A DNA stretch of 64,000 nucleotides from assembly GCA_004347685.1 (NCBI GenBank), contig SLTJ01000024.1, positions 104,622 through 168,621 of the forward strand, read 5' to 3'. Source of the DNA: Clostridia bacterium (GTDB lineage: Bacteria; Bacillota; DSM-521; Neomoorellales; SLTJ01). Position numbers and translations under genes: made by a program. This document shows positions 52,556-61,008 of the stretch, in pieces; position 1 is the first letter of the stretch, and each line of letters begins with the position of its first letter. The notes under the pieces were generated by a model. The model had not been told where the DNA came from, searched no databases, and saw only the letters and a list, made by a program, of their open reading frames with translations.

Positions 52556-53302
52556 ATGACCCATACAGGGTGGGAGGCGGTCCAGCCGCCCGGGACGGGG
52601 CCCGAGAAGGCAGAGCCACGGCGGGTGGTAGGGTCGTCTCGTGCGGCCAATATCAAGGAACTGGGGCAGCCCGAGGTACCTGAGTTCCAAAGCAATATTC
52701 ATTGCCTGACCATAATCGGCCAGATTGAGGGGCACATGGTCATGCCGGCCCAAAACAAGACTACCAAGTACGAGCACATAATCCCGCAACTGGTAGCCGT
52801 GGAACAGAACCCGGAAATCGAGGGCCTACTGGTTATTCTCAACACTGTTGGCGGAGATGTCGAGGCCGGCCTGGCCATTGCTGAGATGATCGTCACCATG
52901 TCCAAGCCCACCGTGTCGCTGGTGCTAGGTGGCGGGCACAGTATCGGCGTGCCTATAGCCGTCGGCGCGCAGTATTCCTTCATTGCCGAGACGGCCACCA
53001 TGACCATTCATCCTATCAGACTGACCGGACTGGTTATTGGGGTACCACAGACATGGGAATATTTGGAGAAGATGCAAGACCGGGTCATTGATTTCACCGC
53101 CAAGCACTCCCGGATCAGCGCCGAGCGGCTACGCGAGCTAATGTTCACCACCGGGGAGCTGGCCCGGGATATCGGCACGGTCCTGGTGGGCAAGGACGCC
53201 GTCCAAGAAGGGCTCATAGACGAGGTGGGAGGATTGGCTCAGGCGGTCAAAAAGGTACAGGAACTGACCGGACAGAAGTCGGGCGGGGGGTTAAAACAGT
53301 GA
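52556..53302 (+). CDS. tepA: ClpP-class serine protease TepA (YmfB)
   Basis: 248 residues with a ClpP/SppA-like fold. The nucleophile is in [13 protein letters not shown] and the His in [26 protein letters not shown] matches the oxyanion region. The Bacillus homologue TepA aids protein translocation or signal-peptide clearance. AAAAGGAGG precedes the ATG. Divergent from ftsK across a 157-bp gap; this gene pair and orientation are conserved in spore formers. Confidence 0.93.
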   Translation: MTHTGWEAVQPPGTGPEKAEPRRVVGSSRAANIKELGQPEVPEFQSNIHCLTIIGQIEGHMVMPAQNKTTKYEHIIPQLVAVEQNPEIEGLLVILNTVGGDVEAGLAIAEMIVTMSKPTVSLVLGGGHSIGVPIAVGAQYSFIAETATMTIHPIRLTGLVIGVPQTWEYLEKMQDRVIDFTAKHSRISAERLRELMFTTGELARDIGTVLVGKDAVQEGLIDEVGGLAQAVKKVQELTGQKSGGGLKQ

Positions 53303-53523
53303 TCCTTTACACTCCGGTACCGCAGGAATTGATCTGGGAAGGATGGGACAAGACGCCGGAGTATTTCTGGGCCAGGATTGACGGCCGGATCGTGCAACTG
53401 GAAAAGTCCGGCCACGCCACCGCCAGGATAATCCGCCTGTACAGCACCGATCCCCTGGACTACCTGGACCCGGCCTTCTCTCCCGGCCGGGAGGTGGACC
53501 TGGGGGCAGACCTAAAACCATAG
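53299..53523 (+). CDS. ylzJ: YlzJ-like protein
   Basis: 74 residues, small conserved protein of spore formers always next to tepA. It begins [15 protein letters not shown] and ends with [18 protein letters not shown]. The GTG start overlaps the tepA stop as GTGA. Function unknown. Confidence 0.9.
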   Translation: MILYTPVPQELIWEGWDKTPEYFWARIDGRIVQLEKSGHATARIIRLYSTDPLDYLDPAFSPGREVDLGADLKP

Positions 53524-53536
53524 CCGCCCCCTCCAG

Positions 53537-53695
53537 GGACCCTGAAAACAGAGGTGAGAGATGGGAAGTGAGAGGTAAGAGCTCGTAGGAACTTGCTGAC
53601 GCAAGTTACGGATTGGAATTCCACCTCCACCCGCGCCACTGTTTCACCCTGCTGATGGTGACGCCGAAGGCGTCGTGGAGGTCTGCACTGAAAAT
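53537..53695. repeat. Dispersed intergenic element, long copy with two hairpins
   Basis: CCCTGAAAACAGAGGTGAGAG start, hairpin 1 (AACTTGC 53590-53596 / GCAAGTT 53601-53607), CTGATGGT, hairpin 2 (GACGCC 53660-53665 / GGCGTC 53669-53674), GTGGAGGTCT, then CACTGAAA about 146 bp after the first CCTGAAA. Hairpin 1 is in the same place as in the 40.1 kb copy but with both arms changed. It lies between the convergent ylzJ and dehydratase genes. Confidence 0.65.
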
Positions 53696-53716
53696 GGATG
53701 GGGACTGTACCGCTCC

Positions 53717-55627
53717 TCAGCTTCCTTCCAGCACCGGCAATAGGTTTTCCTCCGCGGCGTTGGGTGCTGCCCCCGCCGCCTGCTCCTCCCGGCGGAACCC
53801 GGGGAACACCCCGCGGACCAATCCCACTACCTCTTCCACATCATGGCCGGCCCAGGACGGGCCGCCGATGGCGGCCACCAGTTCCGGCACGGCCCGGGCG
53901 GCCTCCTCTACCCCGTTCATGCACGACACCAGGATCCGCCGGTGCCGGGTAGCCTCCAATCTCTCCGCCTCGGTAAAGAGCTCCTCGTGCAGCTTTTCCC
54001 CCGGGCGCACACCGGTATAAATAATCTCGATATCCTCGCCCGGCTCAAAACCGGAAAGCCGGATCATGCTCCGGGCCAAATCCTCTATCCTCACCGGCTC
54101 TCCCATATCCAGGACGAAGATCTCCCCGCCTTTGGCCATAGCCCCGGCCTGGATGATAAGCTGTACCGCCTCGGGAATGGTCATGAAGTAGCGGGTCATT
54201 TCCGGGTGGGTGACCGTGACCGGACCCCCACGGGCAATCTGTTCCTGGAACAAGGGAACCACGCTGCCCCGGCTCCCCAGCACGTTGCCAAACCGCACTG
54301 CGGCAAACCTGGTGGTGCTCTCCCGGTTCATGTGCTGTACCACCATCTCGGCCAGCTTCTTGCTGGCCCCCATGATGCTGGTGGGGTTCACTGCCTTGTC
54401 TGTAGAAATCAGGATAAAGACCTCTGCCCTCTGGTCCTTTGCTGCCGCAGCCACGTTCCAGGTGCCCAGCACGTTATTTTTAAGGGCCTCGCCCGGATTC
54501 TCTTCCATTAACGGCACGTGCTTATGGGCCGCAGCGTGGAAAACCACCTGGGGCCGGTAGAGCCGCATCACCTCCGCTACCGCCGCCGCATCCCGCACGT
54601 CAACGATACTCTGCACCAGGTCGAGGTCGGTACTGGCATTTATCAGTTCCTGGTAAATATTATAGATGCTGTTTTCCCCGTGCCCCAAGAGGATCAAGCG
54701 GTGCGGCGCAAACTGGCTGATCTGGCGGCAGAGCTCCGAGCCGATGGACCCCCCGGCACCGGTGACCAGCACCACCCGGCCCTCCAGATAGCCGGCAATG
54801 GACTCCAGATCCACCTTCACCGGCTCCCGCCCCAGTATATCTTCCACCTTTACTTCCCGGATCTGGCTGATGCTTACCCGGCCGTCAATAAGCTCGTACA
54901 TCCCGGGCACAATCTGCAGCCTGGCCGGCGTCCCCTGGCAGACCTCCACTATCTCCCTGATCACCCGCCCTGGCACCGACGGCATGGCGATGATGATATC
55001 CTGGACCGCGTAATCGTCCACCAGCCGGGGGATGTCATTACGGGTACCCAAAACCGGCACGCCCAACAGACGCTGCCGCTGTTTAGCCGCGTCGTCGTCC
55101 ACAAATCCCACCGGTGTCAGTCGTGCTTCACTGTTATTCTTTAGCTCGCGCACCACCACCGCCCCGGCGTCGCCGGCCCCCACAATGAGTACCGGCCGCC
55201 CGCCCTTAGAAGCCCCGCCGTTTAGGCCGTAGTCCCGCAAAAGCCTCCAGGAAAGCCGCGAGCCGCCGATGAACAGCACGTTGAGCATCCACGCCAGGGG
55301 GAAAACGGTGCGCGGCAGGGGAAAAGTGGATCCCTCCATGAAGAAGTAGGCCAGGGCGACATTGACTACCGTGCCCAGGGTCACCCCCTGGAGGATGGCC
55401 AGCAGCTCTCCGGTGCTGGCGTACTGCCAGAGACGGCGGTAGAGGCCAAAGAAATAAAAGGAAACCAGGTAGCTGGCCGCAAAGGGCAGAGCCATCTCCC
55501 GGGAGGAAGTTATGTATTGCTCCGGTATGGCCCCGTCAAACCGCAGCCACAGCGCGGCCAGCAGGGCCACGCTGACCAGCAGGGCATCAACTATGGCCAG
55601 GGCAATAGTTCTGCGCAACCGGATCAC
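53717..55627 (-). CDS. Membrane UDP-GlcNAc 4,6-dehydratase-type protein (PglF/CapD/FlaA1 family)
   Basis: 636 residues. Four TM helices in the first 140 residues, a CoA-binding-like Rossmann domain with VGAGDAGAVVVREL, and a SDR domain with VTGAGGSIGSELCRQ (near 294), ISTDKAVNPTSIMGASKKLAE (Lys near 419) and PGEKLHEEL. PglF/WbpM-type enzymes make the UDP-4-keto-6-deoxy sugar that starts bacillosamine or QuiNAc synthesis. The SMGASK site, in place of YxxxK, is normal for this subfamily. The 3' end faces ylzJ. Confidence 0.93.
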   Translation of the reverse strand: MIRLRRTIALAIVDALLVSVALLAALWLRFDGAIPEQYITSSREMALPFAASYLVSFYFFGLYRRLWQYASTGELLAILQGVTLGTVVNVALAYFFMEGSTFPLPRTVFPLAWMLNVLFIGGSRLSWRLLRDYGLNGGASKGGRPVLIVGAGDAGAVVVRELKNNSEARLTPVGFVDDDAAKQRQRLLGVPVLGTRNDIPRLVDDYAVQDIIIAMPSVPGRVIREIVEVCQGTPARLQIVPGMYELIDGRVSISQIREVKVEDILGREPVKVDLESIAGYLEGRVVLVTGAGGSIGSELCRQISQFAPHRLILLGHGENSIYNIYQELINASTDLDLVQSIVDVRDAAAVAEVMRLYRPQVVFHAAAHKHVPLMEENPGEALKNNVLGTWNVAAAAKDQRAEVFILISTDKAVNPTSIMGASKKLAEMVVQHMNRESTTRFAAVRFGNVLGSRGSVVPLFQEQIARGGPVTVTHPEMTRYFMTIPEAVQLIIQAGAMAKGGEIFVLDMGEPVRIEDLARSMIRLSGFEPGEDIEIIYTGVRPGEKLHEELFTEAERLEATRHRRILVSCMNGVEEAARAVPELVAAIGGPSWAGHDVEEVVGLVRGVFPGFRREEQAAGAAPNAAEENLLPVLEGS

Positions 55628-56014
55628 TAGCCGTCACCAGAAGAAACACGAGGCGGCATTTTTCGCTCCTCTCCGTGCTCAAGACCAACTCATGGGCCAG
55701 AAAAACCTTTCCACCAAGCATATATCCAGATATCCAGTTCGACACGAATATGGAAATTCCTTGTCTCCTGCCGCACCGCAAGACATTTATCTTCCCAAGA
55801 GCCGTATCCGTGATTTGCTCTTTCATTTGGGAGCCCAGAAATAAAACGCTTGCGAAGCAGCCTTTACGAGACTACGCGGGCCTTCCGCCCGGCCCCTATG
55901 CCCGGACCCCCTTGCCCCGGCCGGCGTCCCGCAGGGTGAGCCAGAGGATCTTCAGGTCCAGCAGAAAGCCGCGCCGCCGCAGGTACTTGAATCGTACCAT
56001 ACAGAAACCTCGCC
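55628..56014. other. 387-bp gap with remnant sequence
   Basis: Between dehydratase and aminotransferase. The right third contains the sugar-transferase fragment listed separately. In the left two thirds I see no gene, terminator or clear promoter; it is more AT-rich than its surroundings. Confidence 0.5.
55896..56000 (-). pseudogene. 3' fragment of a sugar transferase gene
   Basis: 34 codons from ATG 56000: MVRFKYLRRRGFLLDLKILWLTL, then RDAGRGKGVRA and a stop. The LDLKILWLTL segment equals the C-terminal part of the intact sugar transferase at 58.1-58.8 kb (LDLKILWLTLLKVLKREG). Catalytic parts are missing, so this is the remnant of a second phosphoglycosyl transferase gene. Confidence 0.65.
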
Positions 56015-57223
56015 TTAGCGGGTGGCCGCCTCCAGCACTTTCTCCATGGCCCGGCAAGTATCCCGCATATCTCCCTCCGAGAGGGTGGGGTGCACCAGAA
56101 ACATAAGGGAGGTCTCACCAAGCGCCCGGGCCACCGGCAGGCGCTCCGCCGGCCCCAGCCCGGCGTCCCTAAAAGCCTTCTCCAGGTAAATCTCGCTGCA
56201 GCACCCGGTAAAGCAGGGAATACCCTCGGCGTTGACGGCCCGCGACACCCTGTCCCGGTCCCAGCCCTCCTTTAGGGCCTCCGGGCGCAGGAAGGCGTAA
56301 TACTTATAGTAGGAATGGCCGATCTCCGCCGGCGGGACAGTCACCCGCAGCGCCGGTATCTGCCGGAAACCCTCCGTCAGGATGGCAGCGTTGCGCCGCC
56401 GCGCCGCCACCCACCCGGGCAGCTTTTTCAAGGCCACCCGGCCGATGGCCGCCTGCATCTCCGTCATCCGCCAGTTGGTGCCGAAGGACTCGTGCAGCCA
56501 GCGGAAGCCCGGCGGGTGCTGCCGGTGGTAGACGGCCTCATAGCTCTTGCCGTGGTCCTTATAGCTCCATACCCTCTCCCAGATTTCCCGGCTGTTGGTG
56601 GTTACCATCCCGCCCTCCCCGCCGGTGGTCAGGATCTTGTCCTGGCAAAAGGAAAAGGCGGCCACGTCCCCCAGGGAGCCCACCGGCCGGCCTTTGTAGG
56701 TGGCCCCGTGGGCCTGGGCGCAGTCCTCCACCACAAAAAGTCCCCTCTCCCGCGCCAGCTCCAGGAGGGGGTCCATGTCGCACGGCCAGCCGGCCAGATG
56801 CACGGCGACGATGGCCTTGGTCCTGGGGGTGAGGGCCGCCCGCACCGTCTCGGCGGTGAGGTTCTGGCTCACCGGGTCCACGTCGGCCAGCACCGGCCTC
56901 GCCCCCCGCATCACCGCGCAACTAGCCGAGGCGATGAAGGTGCGGGAGGGCACCACTACCTCGTCCCCCGGCCCGATCCCCAAGGCGTAAAGGGCAGCCT
57001 CCAGGGCCACCGTGCCGTTGGCCAGGGCCACGGCGTAGCGGCATCCCGTAAAGGCGGCAAACTCCCGCTCAAAGAGCCGTCCCTCCTCGCCCGTCCAGTA
57101 GTTCACCCGCCCGGAGCGCAGCACCCGTTCCGCGGCCTCGATCTCGTCCTCCGCGAAGTAGGGCCAGGGGGGCAGGGGCAGCTCGCGCACCGGCCGGCCG
57201 CCGTCAATGGCTAAGGTACTCAC
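56015..57223 (-). CDS. DegT/DnrJ/EryC1/StrS-family sugar aminotransferase (PglE-like)
   Basis: PLP-dependent aminotransferase of about 402 residues. Features: GRVNYWTGEEG near the N-terminus, VVPSRTFIASASCAVMRGARPVLADVDP, VVEDCAQAHGA, and the PLP lysine in FSFCQDKILTTGGEGGMV (near 194). It would aminate the 4-keto sugar from the dehydratase. GTG 57223 (MSTLAIDGGRP) fits the family start; the frame runs to a TTG at 57286. Between acetyltransferase and dehydratase genes, consistent with a bacillosamine-type pathway. Confidence 0.92.
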   Translation of the reverse strand: MSTLAIDGGRPVRELPLPPWPYFAEDEIEAAERVLRSGRVNYWTGEEGRLFEREFAAFTGCRYAVALANGTVALEAALYALGIGPGDEVVVPSRTFIASASCAVMRGARPVLADVDPVSQNLTAETVRAALTPRTKAIVAVHLAGWPCDMDPLLELARERGLFVVEDCAQAHGATYKGRPVGSLGDVAAFSFCQDKILTTGGEGGMVTTNSREIWERVWSYKDHGKSYEAVYHRQHPPGFRWLHESFGTNWRMTEMQAAIGRVALKKLPGWVAARRRNAAILTEGFRQIPALRVTVPPAEIGHSYYKYYAFLRPEALKEGWDRDRVSRAVNAEGIPCFTGCCSEIYLEKAFRDAGLGPAERLPVARALGETSLMFLVHPTLSEGDMRDTCRAMEKVLEAATR

Positions 57224-57300
57224 CAAAACAACACTTCCCACACGTAAAGTTGAAAAAGGGGTGACGAAATCAAGCCGGCAGGGCAACTACCCGCCAGCTA

Positions 57301-57951
57301 CTAGCCCGCGTGGAACTTGATGGGCCGGGCCGGTACCCCCACCGCCGTGCAGTGGGGCGGGATGTCCCGAATGACCACCGCCCCGGCGCCGATGGTGGAC
57401 CAGACCCCCACCGTGACCCCCTGGATCACCGTGGCCTTGGTACCCAGCAGGCAACCCTCACCAATGGAAACGTGGCCCGCCAGGTCCACGTGCCAAAAAA
57501 GAGTAGCGTAGCGATTTATAAAAACATCGTGGCCCACCCCACATCCCGGGTTAAGGGCCACGTGTTCTCCCAGCCTTATGTCCACCGTGAGAATGCACCC
57601 GGCGCAGACGATCACACCTTCGCCCACTTCCACCCGGCCGGACATGGTTACCGAAGGGTGAATCAGGGAAGCGAACTGCAGGCCGGCCCGGCGGGCCTTT
57701 CCCACCAGCCGCCGCTTGGCCTTGGGATCACCGATGGCGCACACAGCCGCCACCCCGCGAGCCCTTTCCCGCTCCGCCCAGGATAAATCTCCCAACACCG
57801 GATAGCCATTAACCACCCGGCCGTGGAGTTCTTTCGTGTCATCCAAAAAGCCGAGCAGTTCCCAGGTGGCCCGCTCCCGGTTGATGTCCTCCACCAGCCA
57901 GGCCACCTCCCGGCCAAAACCGCCGGCACCGATAATCACCAGTGGCCGCAA
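57301..57951 (-). CDS. Sugar O/N-acyltransferase, NeuD/PglD-like left-handed beta-helix
   Basis: 216 residues. N-terminal Rossmann-like domain (LVIIGAGGFGREVAWLVED) and a C-terminal hexapeptide-repeat beta helix; the catalytic His is likely in GCGVGHDVFINRY. PglD acetylates UDP-4-amino sugars with acetyl-CoA to give UDP-diNAc-bacillosamine. It lies between the sugar transferase and aminotransferase genes. Confidence 0.92.
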   Translation of the reverse strand: MRPLVIIGAGGFGREVAWLVEDINRERATWELLGFLDDTKELHGRVVNGYPVLGDLSWAERERARGVAAVCAIGDPKAKRRLVGKARRAGLQFASLIHPSVTMSGRVEVGEGVIVCAGCILTVDIRLGEHVALNPGCGVGHDVFINRYATLFWHVDLAGHVSIGEGCLLGTKATVIQGVTVGVWSTIGAGAVVIRDIPPHCTAVGVPARPIKFHAG

Positions 57952-58121
57952 CTATCCCTCACCTCTCCCTCCGCGTGATTGCCAGTTTCCATCTTATGGC
58001 CGTTCTCCAGCCTGTGGGTATTGCCGCGGCGCAGAGAGGGGATTAACCGCCAGCAGGCCGTCGCTTCCGGCATGCCATGTAAGTGGTCGATAACTATACA
58101 GGTATCAACTACTACCTTCAT
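57936..58121 (-). pseudogene. 5' fragment of a PIN-domain (VapC-type) toxin gene
   Basis: ATG 58121 forms an ATGA overlap with the sugar transferase stop and begins MKVVVDTCIVIDHLHGMPEA, a textbook PIN N-terminus with its first acidic residue. After about 20 codons the homology stops and the frame runs into the acetyltransferase start. The other catalytic acidic residues are missing. Confidence 0.65.
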
Positions 58122-58762
58122 AAAGATCCCGCAGCCTCTGACCGGCCCTTGGTCCCCCGGAACTCCGGCATGGTGGCGTGGCCGGCGGCGCTGATACCCT
58201 CCCGCTTCAGTACCTTGAGCAGAGTCAGCCACAGGATCTTGAGATCGAGCCCCAGGCTCCAATGGTCCACGTACCACACGTCCAGCCGGAACTTTTCCTC
58301 CCAGGTGATGGCGTTCCGCCCGTGCACCTGCGCCCAGCCGGTGATCCCCGGCTTCACCTCGTGCCGCCGCGCCTGCTCCGGCGTGTAGCGCTCCAGGTAC
58401 TCCATCAACAGGGGCCTGGGCCCTACCAGGCTCATCTCGCCCCTGAGCACGTTGAATAGCTCTGCCAGCTCGTCCAGGCTGGTGACGCGCAAAAACCGGC
58501 CCAGGCGCGTCAGCCGCTCCGCGTCGGGCAACATGCGACCGTCAGCGTCCCGCCGTTCCCGCATGGTGCGGAACTTATAAATAACGAAGGGCTTCCCGTG
58601 CAGCCCAGGCCGCTCCTGGCGAAACAGCACCGGCGACCCCATGGTCAGCCGCACCACAACGGCCAGAACCAGCAGCACGGGGGAAGATAAGAGCAACCCC
58701 AGCGCGGCAGCCGTAAGGTCAAGCCATCTCTTTACCATGGGTAAACGGGCAAGAGATATCAT
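58118..58762 (-). CDS. Undecaprenyl-phosphate sugar phosphotransferase (PglC/WcaJ-type bacterial sugar transferase)
   Basis: About 214 residues, monotopic phosphoglycosyl transferase: re-entrant hydrophobic helix (LDLTAAALGLLLSSPVLLVLAVVV), then VLFRQERPGLHGKPFVIYKFRTM, LRVTSLDELAELFNVLRGEMSLVGPRPLL (Asp-Glu dyad) and KPGITGWAQVHGRN. It transfers a sugar phosphate to undecaprenyl phosphate. ATG 58762 has CGAGGT upstream. The frame is open 64 codons further (to 58954) with a coding-like but unrecognised segment (LDDFLAFDDCTILEEIKHAR), probably a remnant of another gene. Confidence 0.92.
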   Translation of the reverse strand: MISLARLPMVKRWLDLTAAALGLLLSSPVLLVLAVVVRLTMGSPVLFRQERPGLHGKPFVIYKFRTMRERRDADGRMLPDAERLTRLGRFLRVTSLDELAELFNVLRGEMSLVGPRPLLMEYLERYTPEQARRHEVKPGITGWAQVHGRNAITWEEKFRLDVWYVDHWSLGLDLKILWLTLLKVLKREGISAAGHATMPEFRGTKGRSEAAGSL

Positions 58763-58913
58763 GGTACCTCGCATGATGTGTCTCTGATGTGGCTCAGTGA
58801 CAAAGGCTTCGGACAGGTGTTCCCAGTAATATATTCGCCGTGCCCGATCATTTTCCTGTCGCGCATGCTTGATTTCCTCCAGGATTGTGCAGTCATCAAA
58901 GGCGAGGAAGTCG

Positions 58914-59354
58914 TCAAGGTGATCCAGAGCGGGGAGAGCGTGAGGGTACATCACCGATAAAGACCAGCCGGGGGTTAGCTATCCGGGGCCGGCGATACCT
59001 TAACTTCACCATGGCTCCGCCGTGGGTAATGTTGGTGCGGATGGTGCGGCGGATGTCCAGTTGCCGGGCTTGGCGGCTCTGGCGGTAGCGCCTGGAGATG
59101 CGGCTGGCCAGCCGCCGGGCCAGGGCCCTTACCACGCGCGCGGCCTGGGCCACGTCGGCCTCATCCAGGTGCTGCAGGTCGGCCTGGAGCAAATCCATAT
59201 ACTGGGCCTGCAGTTCAGCCAGCAGGGCATCGGTTTCCGGGTCGCCAGTGCCTTCCACAGGCAGCCCGTCGACCAGGGGCACGCTGCGGTTTCGCCAGTA
59301 GGCCAGGTGGCTGCGTACCAGCGCCGGCAATATAACCGTGGTCTTCCAAGTCAA
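58914..59354 (-). pseudogene. Truncated CoxE-like VWA protein gene
   Basis: About 146 codons whose last third (RRLASRISRRYRQSRQARQLDIRRTIRTN...LRYRRPRIANPRLVFIGDV) aligns with the linker and start of the VWA domain in the complete gene at 17.0-18.4 kb. Homology ends exactly at the first metal-site Asp (GDV); a short unrelated tail and stop follow. Most of the VWA domain is gone, and no MoxR gene is adjacent. Confidence 0.7.
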
Positions 59355-59403
59355 CCCATAGTTCCTGGCGGGTCATTCGTCTCTCCCCATTTTTTGTTCC
59401 ACA

Positions 59404-59448
59404 TATACCATATATACCATTTATACCATTTATACCATTGTACCATTA
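59404..59448. repeat. Five tandem 9-bp repeats (TATACCATT)
   Basis: TATACCATA, three times TATACCATT, then GTACCATTA. It lies in the AT-rich gap between the VWA remnant and the Uma2 gene. On the minus strand a TGATATAAT extended -10 follows at 59464-59472. Likely a simple-sequence tract; no function visible. Confidence 0.7.
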
Positions 59449-59537
59449 TTGTATCGTGATAGCATTATATCACATCCCGTTCTTCGCATGCCAATTACAG
59501 ATTATAAGCACACGCGGGTAGCTGCACCAAACGGCCC

Positions 59538-60125
59538 TCAGGGCCACAGGGTGGCCACATCGATCCGCAGGTCGGGAAAAAGGGGGGAGGTCAGTTCCCC
59601 GCCGTCTTCATACTCAGCCACTTTGACCAACTGGTTGGCCTCATCCCTGCGATAGACTTCCAGTACCTGCAATTCGGGGTCGGCCAGCCAGTATTCGTGC
59701 ACGTCGTGGGAAGCATATAGACTCTTTTTGAGCTTCTTGTCCTGGTAGCGGGAGCTTTCGGAAACGACTTCCACCACCAGGTCCGGGGCGCCCTTGACGT
59801 TTTCCCGGCCCAGGCGCCCCAGGCGCTCACTACTCAAGAAAAGCAGGTCGGGCTGTACCACGTCGCGGTTAGATAGAATTATGTCTACCGGCGCAAAGAA
59901 AATCTCCCCCCATTGGTGGGCTAGAACGTATTGCCTAAGAACACTATATAAATTGCCCAAAAAACGCTGGTGAACAGTGGTAGGCGCCGGTGTCACGTAA
60001 TGCTCCCCCCCGATCAATTCATGCCGCCGGCCGTCCTCGGGAAACAGGAGATAGTCCTCGTAAGTAAAGGGGCCAAACCGCTCCTGGCTAACCGCGGCTT
60101 CCGCTTGGGCTGCGCTGGTGATCAT
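59538..60125 (-). CDS. Uma2-family (DUF820) putative restriction-endonuclease-fold protein
   Basis: 195 residues. Typical segments: FTYEDYLLFPEDGRRHELIGGEHYV, HQRFLGNLYSVLR, VDIILSNRDVVQPDLLFLS (catalytic Asp), PDLVVEVVSESS (E-x-V) and KKLKKSLYASHDVHEYWLADPE. The PD-(D/E)xK core is intact. These genes are common in mobile or repeat form in cyanobacteria and thermophiles; the role is unknown. AAGGAGG lies upstream of the ATG. Confidence 0.9.
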   Translation of the reverse strand: MITSAAQAEAAVSQERFGPFTYEDYLLFPEDGRRHELIGGEHYVTPAPTTVHQRFLGNLYSVLRQYVLAHQWGEIFFAPVDIILSNRDVVQPDLLFLSSERLGRLGRENVKGAPDLVVEVVSESSRYQDKKLKKSLYASHDVHEYWLADPELQVLEVYRRDEANQLVKVAEYEDGGELTSPLFPDLRIDVATLWP

Positions 60126-60159
60126 GAGCCATACCTCCTTAGCGCCAGCTTTTGGTGGT

Positions 60160-60168
60160 ATTATAACA
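60160..60168 (-). promoter_or_regulatory. Extended -10 promoter of the Uma2 gene
   Basis: TGTTATAAT on the minus strand, 35 nt before the ATG. No clear -35 box. Confidence 0.5.
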
Positions 60169-60305
60169 CAGCCGGCTCCCCAGGACTAGCCGCCTTTATA
60201 AGATTGGCGGCGGGTTATACGCCAAGAAATGACGCCCGCAATAAAATCAGGAGGTGGCGGGTTAACACCACCTGTGCTATGATGCAAGGGAATACTTTTA
60301 TTATA

Positions 60306-60360
60306 ATTGCCGTTTTCGCATCTGATGGTGACGCCGACAGCGTCGTGGGTGTCTCATAGA
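60306..60360. repeat. Partial copy (right end) of the dispersed intergenic element
   Basis: TTGCCGTTTTCGCATCTGATGGT, hairpin 2 (GACGC 60330-60334 / GCGTC 60340-60344), GTGGGTGTCT. The left part is absent. It directly abuts the epimerase remnant, so it may mark a recombination junction. Confidence 0.55.
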
Positions 60361-60671
60361 GCGCAGATCTCCCGGCCGGGGCGGGCCGTAGGCAGGCGGC
60401 GGCAGCTCCAACTTCCCTCCCTGCTGCCGCAGCACTTCCTCCAGGGCCTGCCGCAAGCCACTCTCCAGCTCGTTCACGTCCGTACCCCGGCCCGTGCCCA
60501 CGTTGTAGGCGCGGAAGCCCTCCCACTCCCCGTAGACGTAATCCCGGATGTACTTGCCGATAAATGGGCTCACCCGCCCAACTGCCTTCCCCCGGGGGTG
60601 CCCTGGAACTCCGGTATGCTGGCGTGGCCGGCGGCGCTGATGCCCTCCCGCTATGGTGCGGAACTTGTAGC
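60359..60671 (-). pseudogene. Mosaic of epimerase and sugar-transferase gene remnants
   Basis: 60361-60523 is nearly identical to 61801-61963 of the intact epimerase gene; about 46 nt are then missing, and 60532-60560 matches again (KYIRDYV region). 60600-60654 matches the 3' end of the intact sugar transferase (58150-58204), joined to a KFRT-encoding piece at 60655-60671 after loss of the middle of that gene. No piece can make a working enzyme. The rest of the 630-bp gap between the Uma2 and AbrB genes has only promoter elements. Confidence 0.8.
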
Positions 60672-60686
60672 ACCGCACAGTTCTTC

Positions 60687-60715
60687 TTTACAAAAGTCAA
60701 CGTTTGCCTTACAAT
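60687..60715 (+). promoter_or_regulatory. SigA promoter of the toxin-antitoxin pair
   Basis: TTTACA (60687-60692), 17-nt spacer, TACAAT (60710-60715): 5/6 matches each. It is 41 nt before the GTG start of the AbrB-like antitoxin gene. Confidence 0.65.
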
Positions 60716-60756
60716 AGTATGAGAGTAGGGCATTACAAGGGGCGGGGTATTACCTG

Positions 60757-61008
60757 GTGCTAGCCAAGGTTTCAAAAAAGGGACAACTAACCCTGCCGGC
60801 CGAGGTTAGAAAACGGCTCAACATTAAGCAGGGAACCTACGTACGTTTCGTGATCGAGGAGGGGGACGTTCGCCTCATCCCCGCTGGTAAAGGGGTGGAG
60901 ACCCTCAGGGGAAGTGTCCAAGTCACGGACCAGCAGGACTTCGGTGCCGCGCGTCACCGCGTCATGGAGGAGGCCAGCCGTGCAAGGGCCACCCGTACTC
61001 GACGCTAA
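60757..61008 (+). CDS. AbrB/MazE-family swapped-hairpin antitoxin
   Basis: 83 residues. The N-terminal SpoVT-AbrB domain reads AKVSKKGQLTLPAEVRKRLNIKQGTYVRFVIEEGDVRL; the C-terminal 35 residues are basic and would wrap the toxin. It binds DNA and autoregulates typically. GTG start. It overlaps the PIN toxin gene by 29 bp. Confidence 0.9.
   Translation: MLAKVSKKGQLTLPAEVRKRLNIKQGTYVRFVIEEGDVRLIPAGKGVETLRGSVQVTDQQDFGAARHRVMEEASRARATRTRR

Noticed and set aside
59401-59452. Possible CRISPR-like array
   Set aside because: The 9-bp TATACCATT units are directly tandem without spacers; it is a simple-sequence repeat.
60215-60775. 186-codon minus-strand frame over the remnant region
   Set aside because: It runs out of frame through the epimerase and sugar-transferase fragments and resembles no protein.
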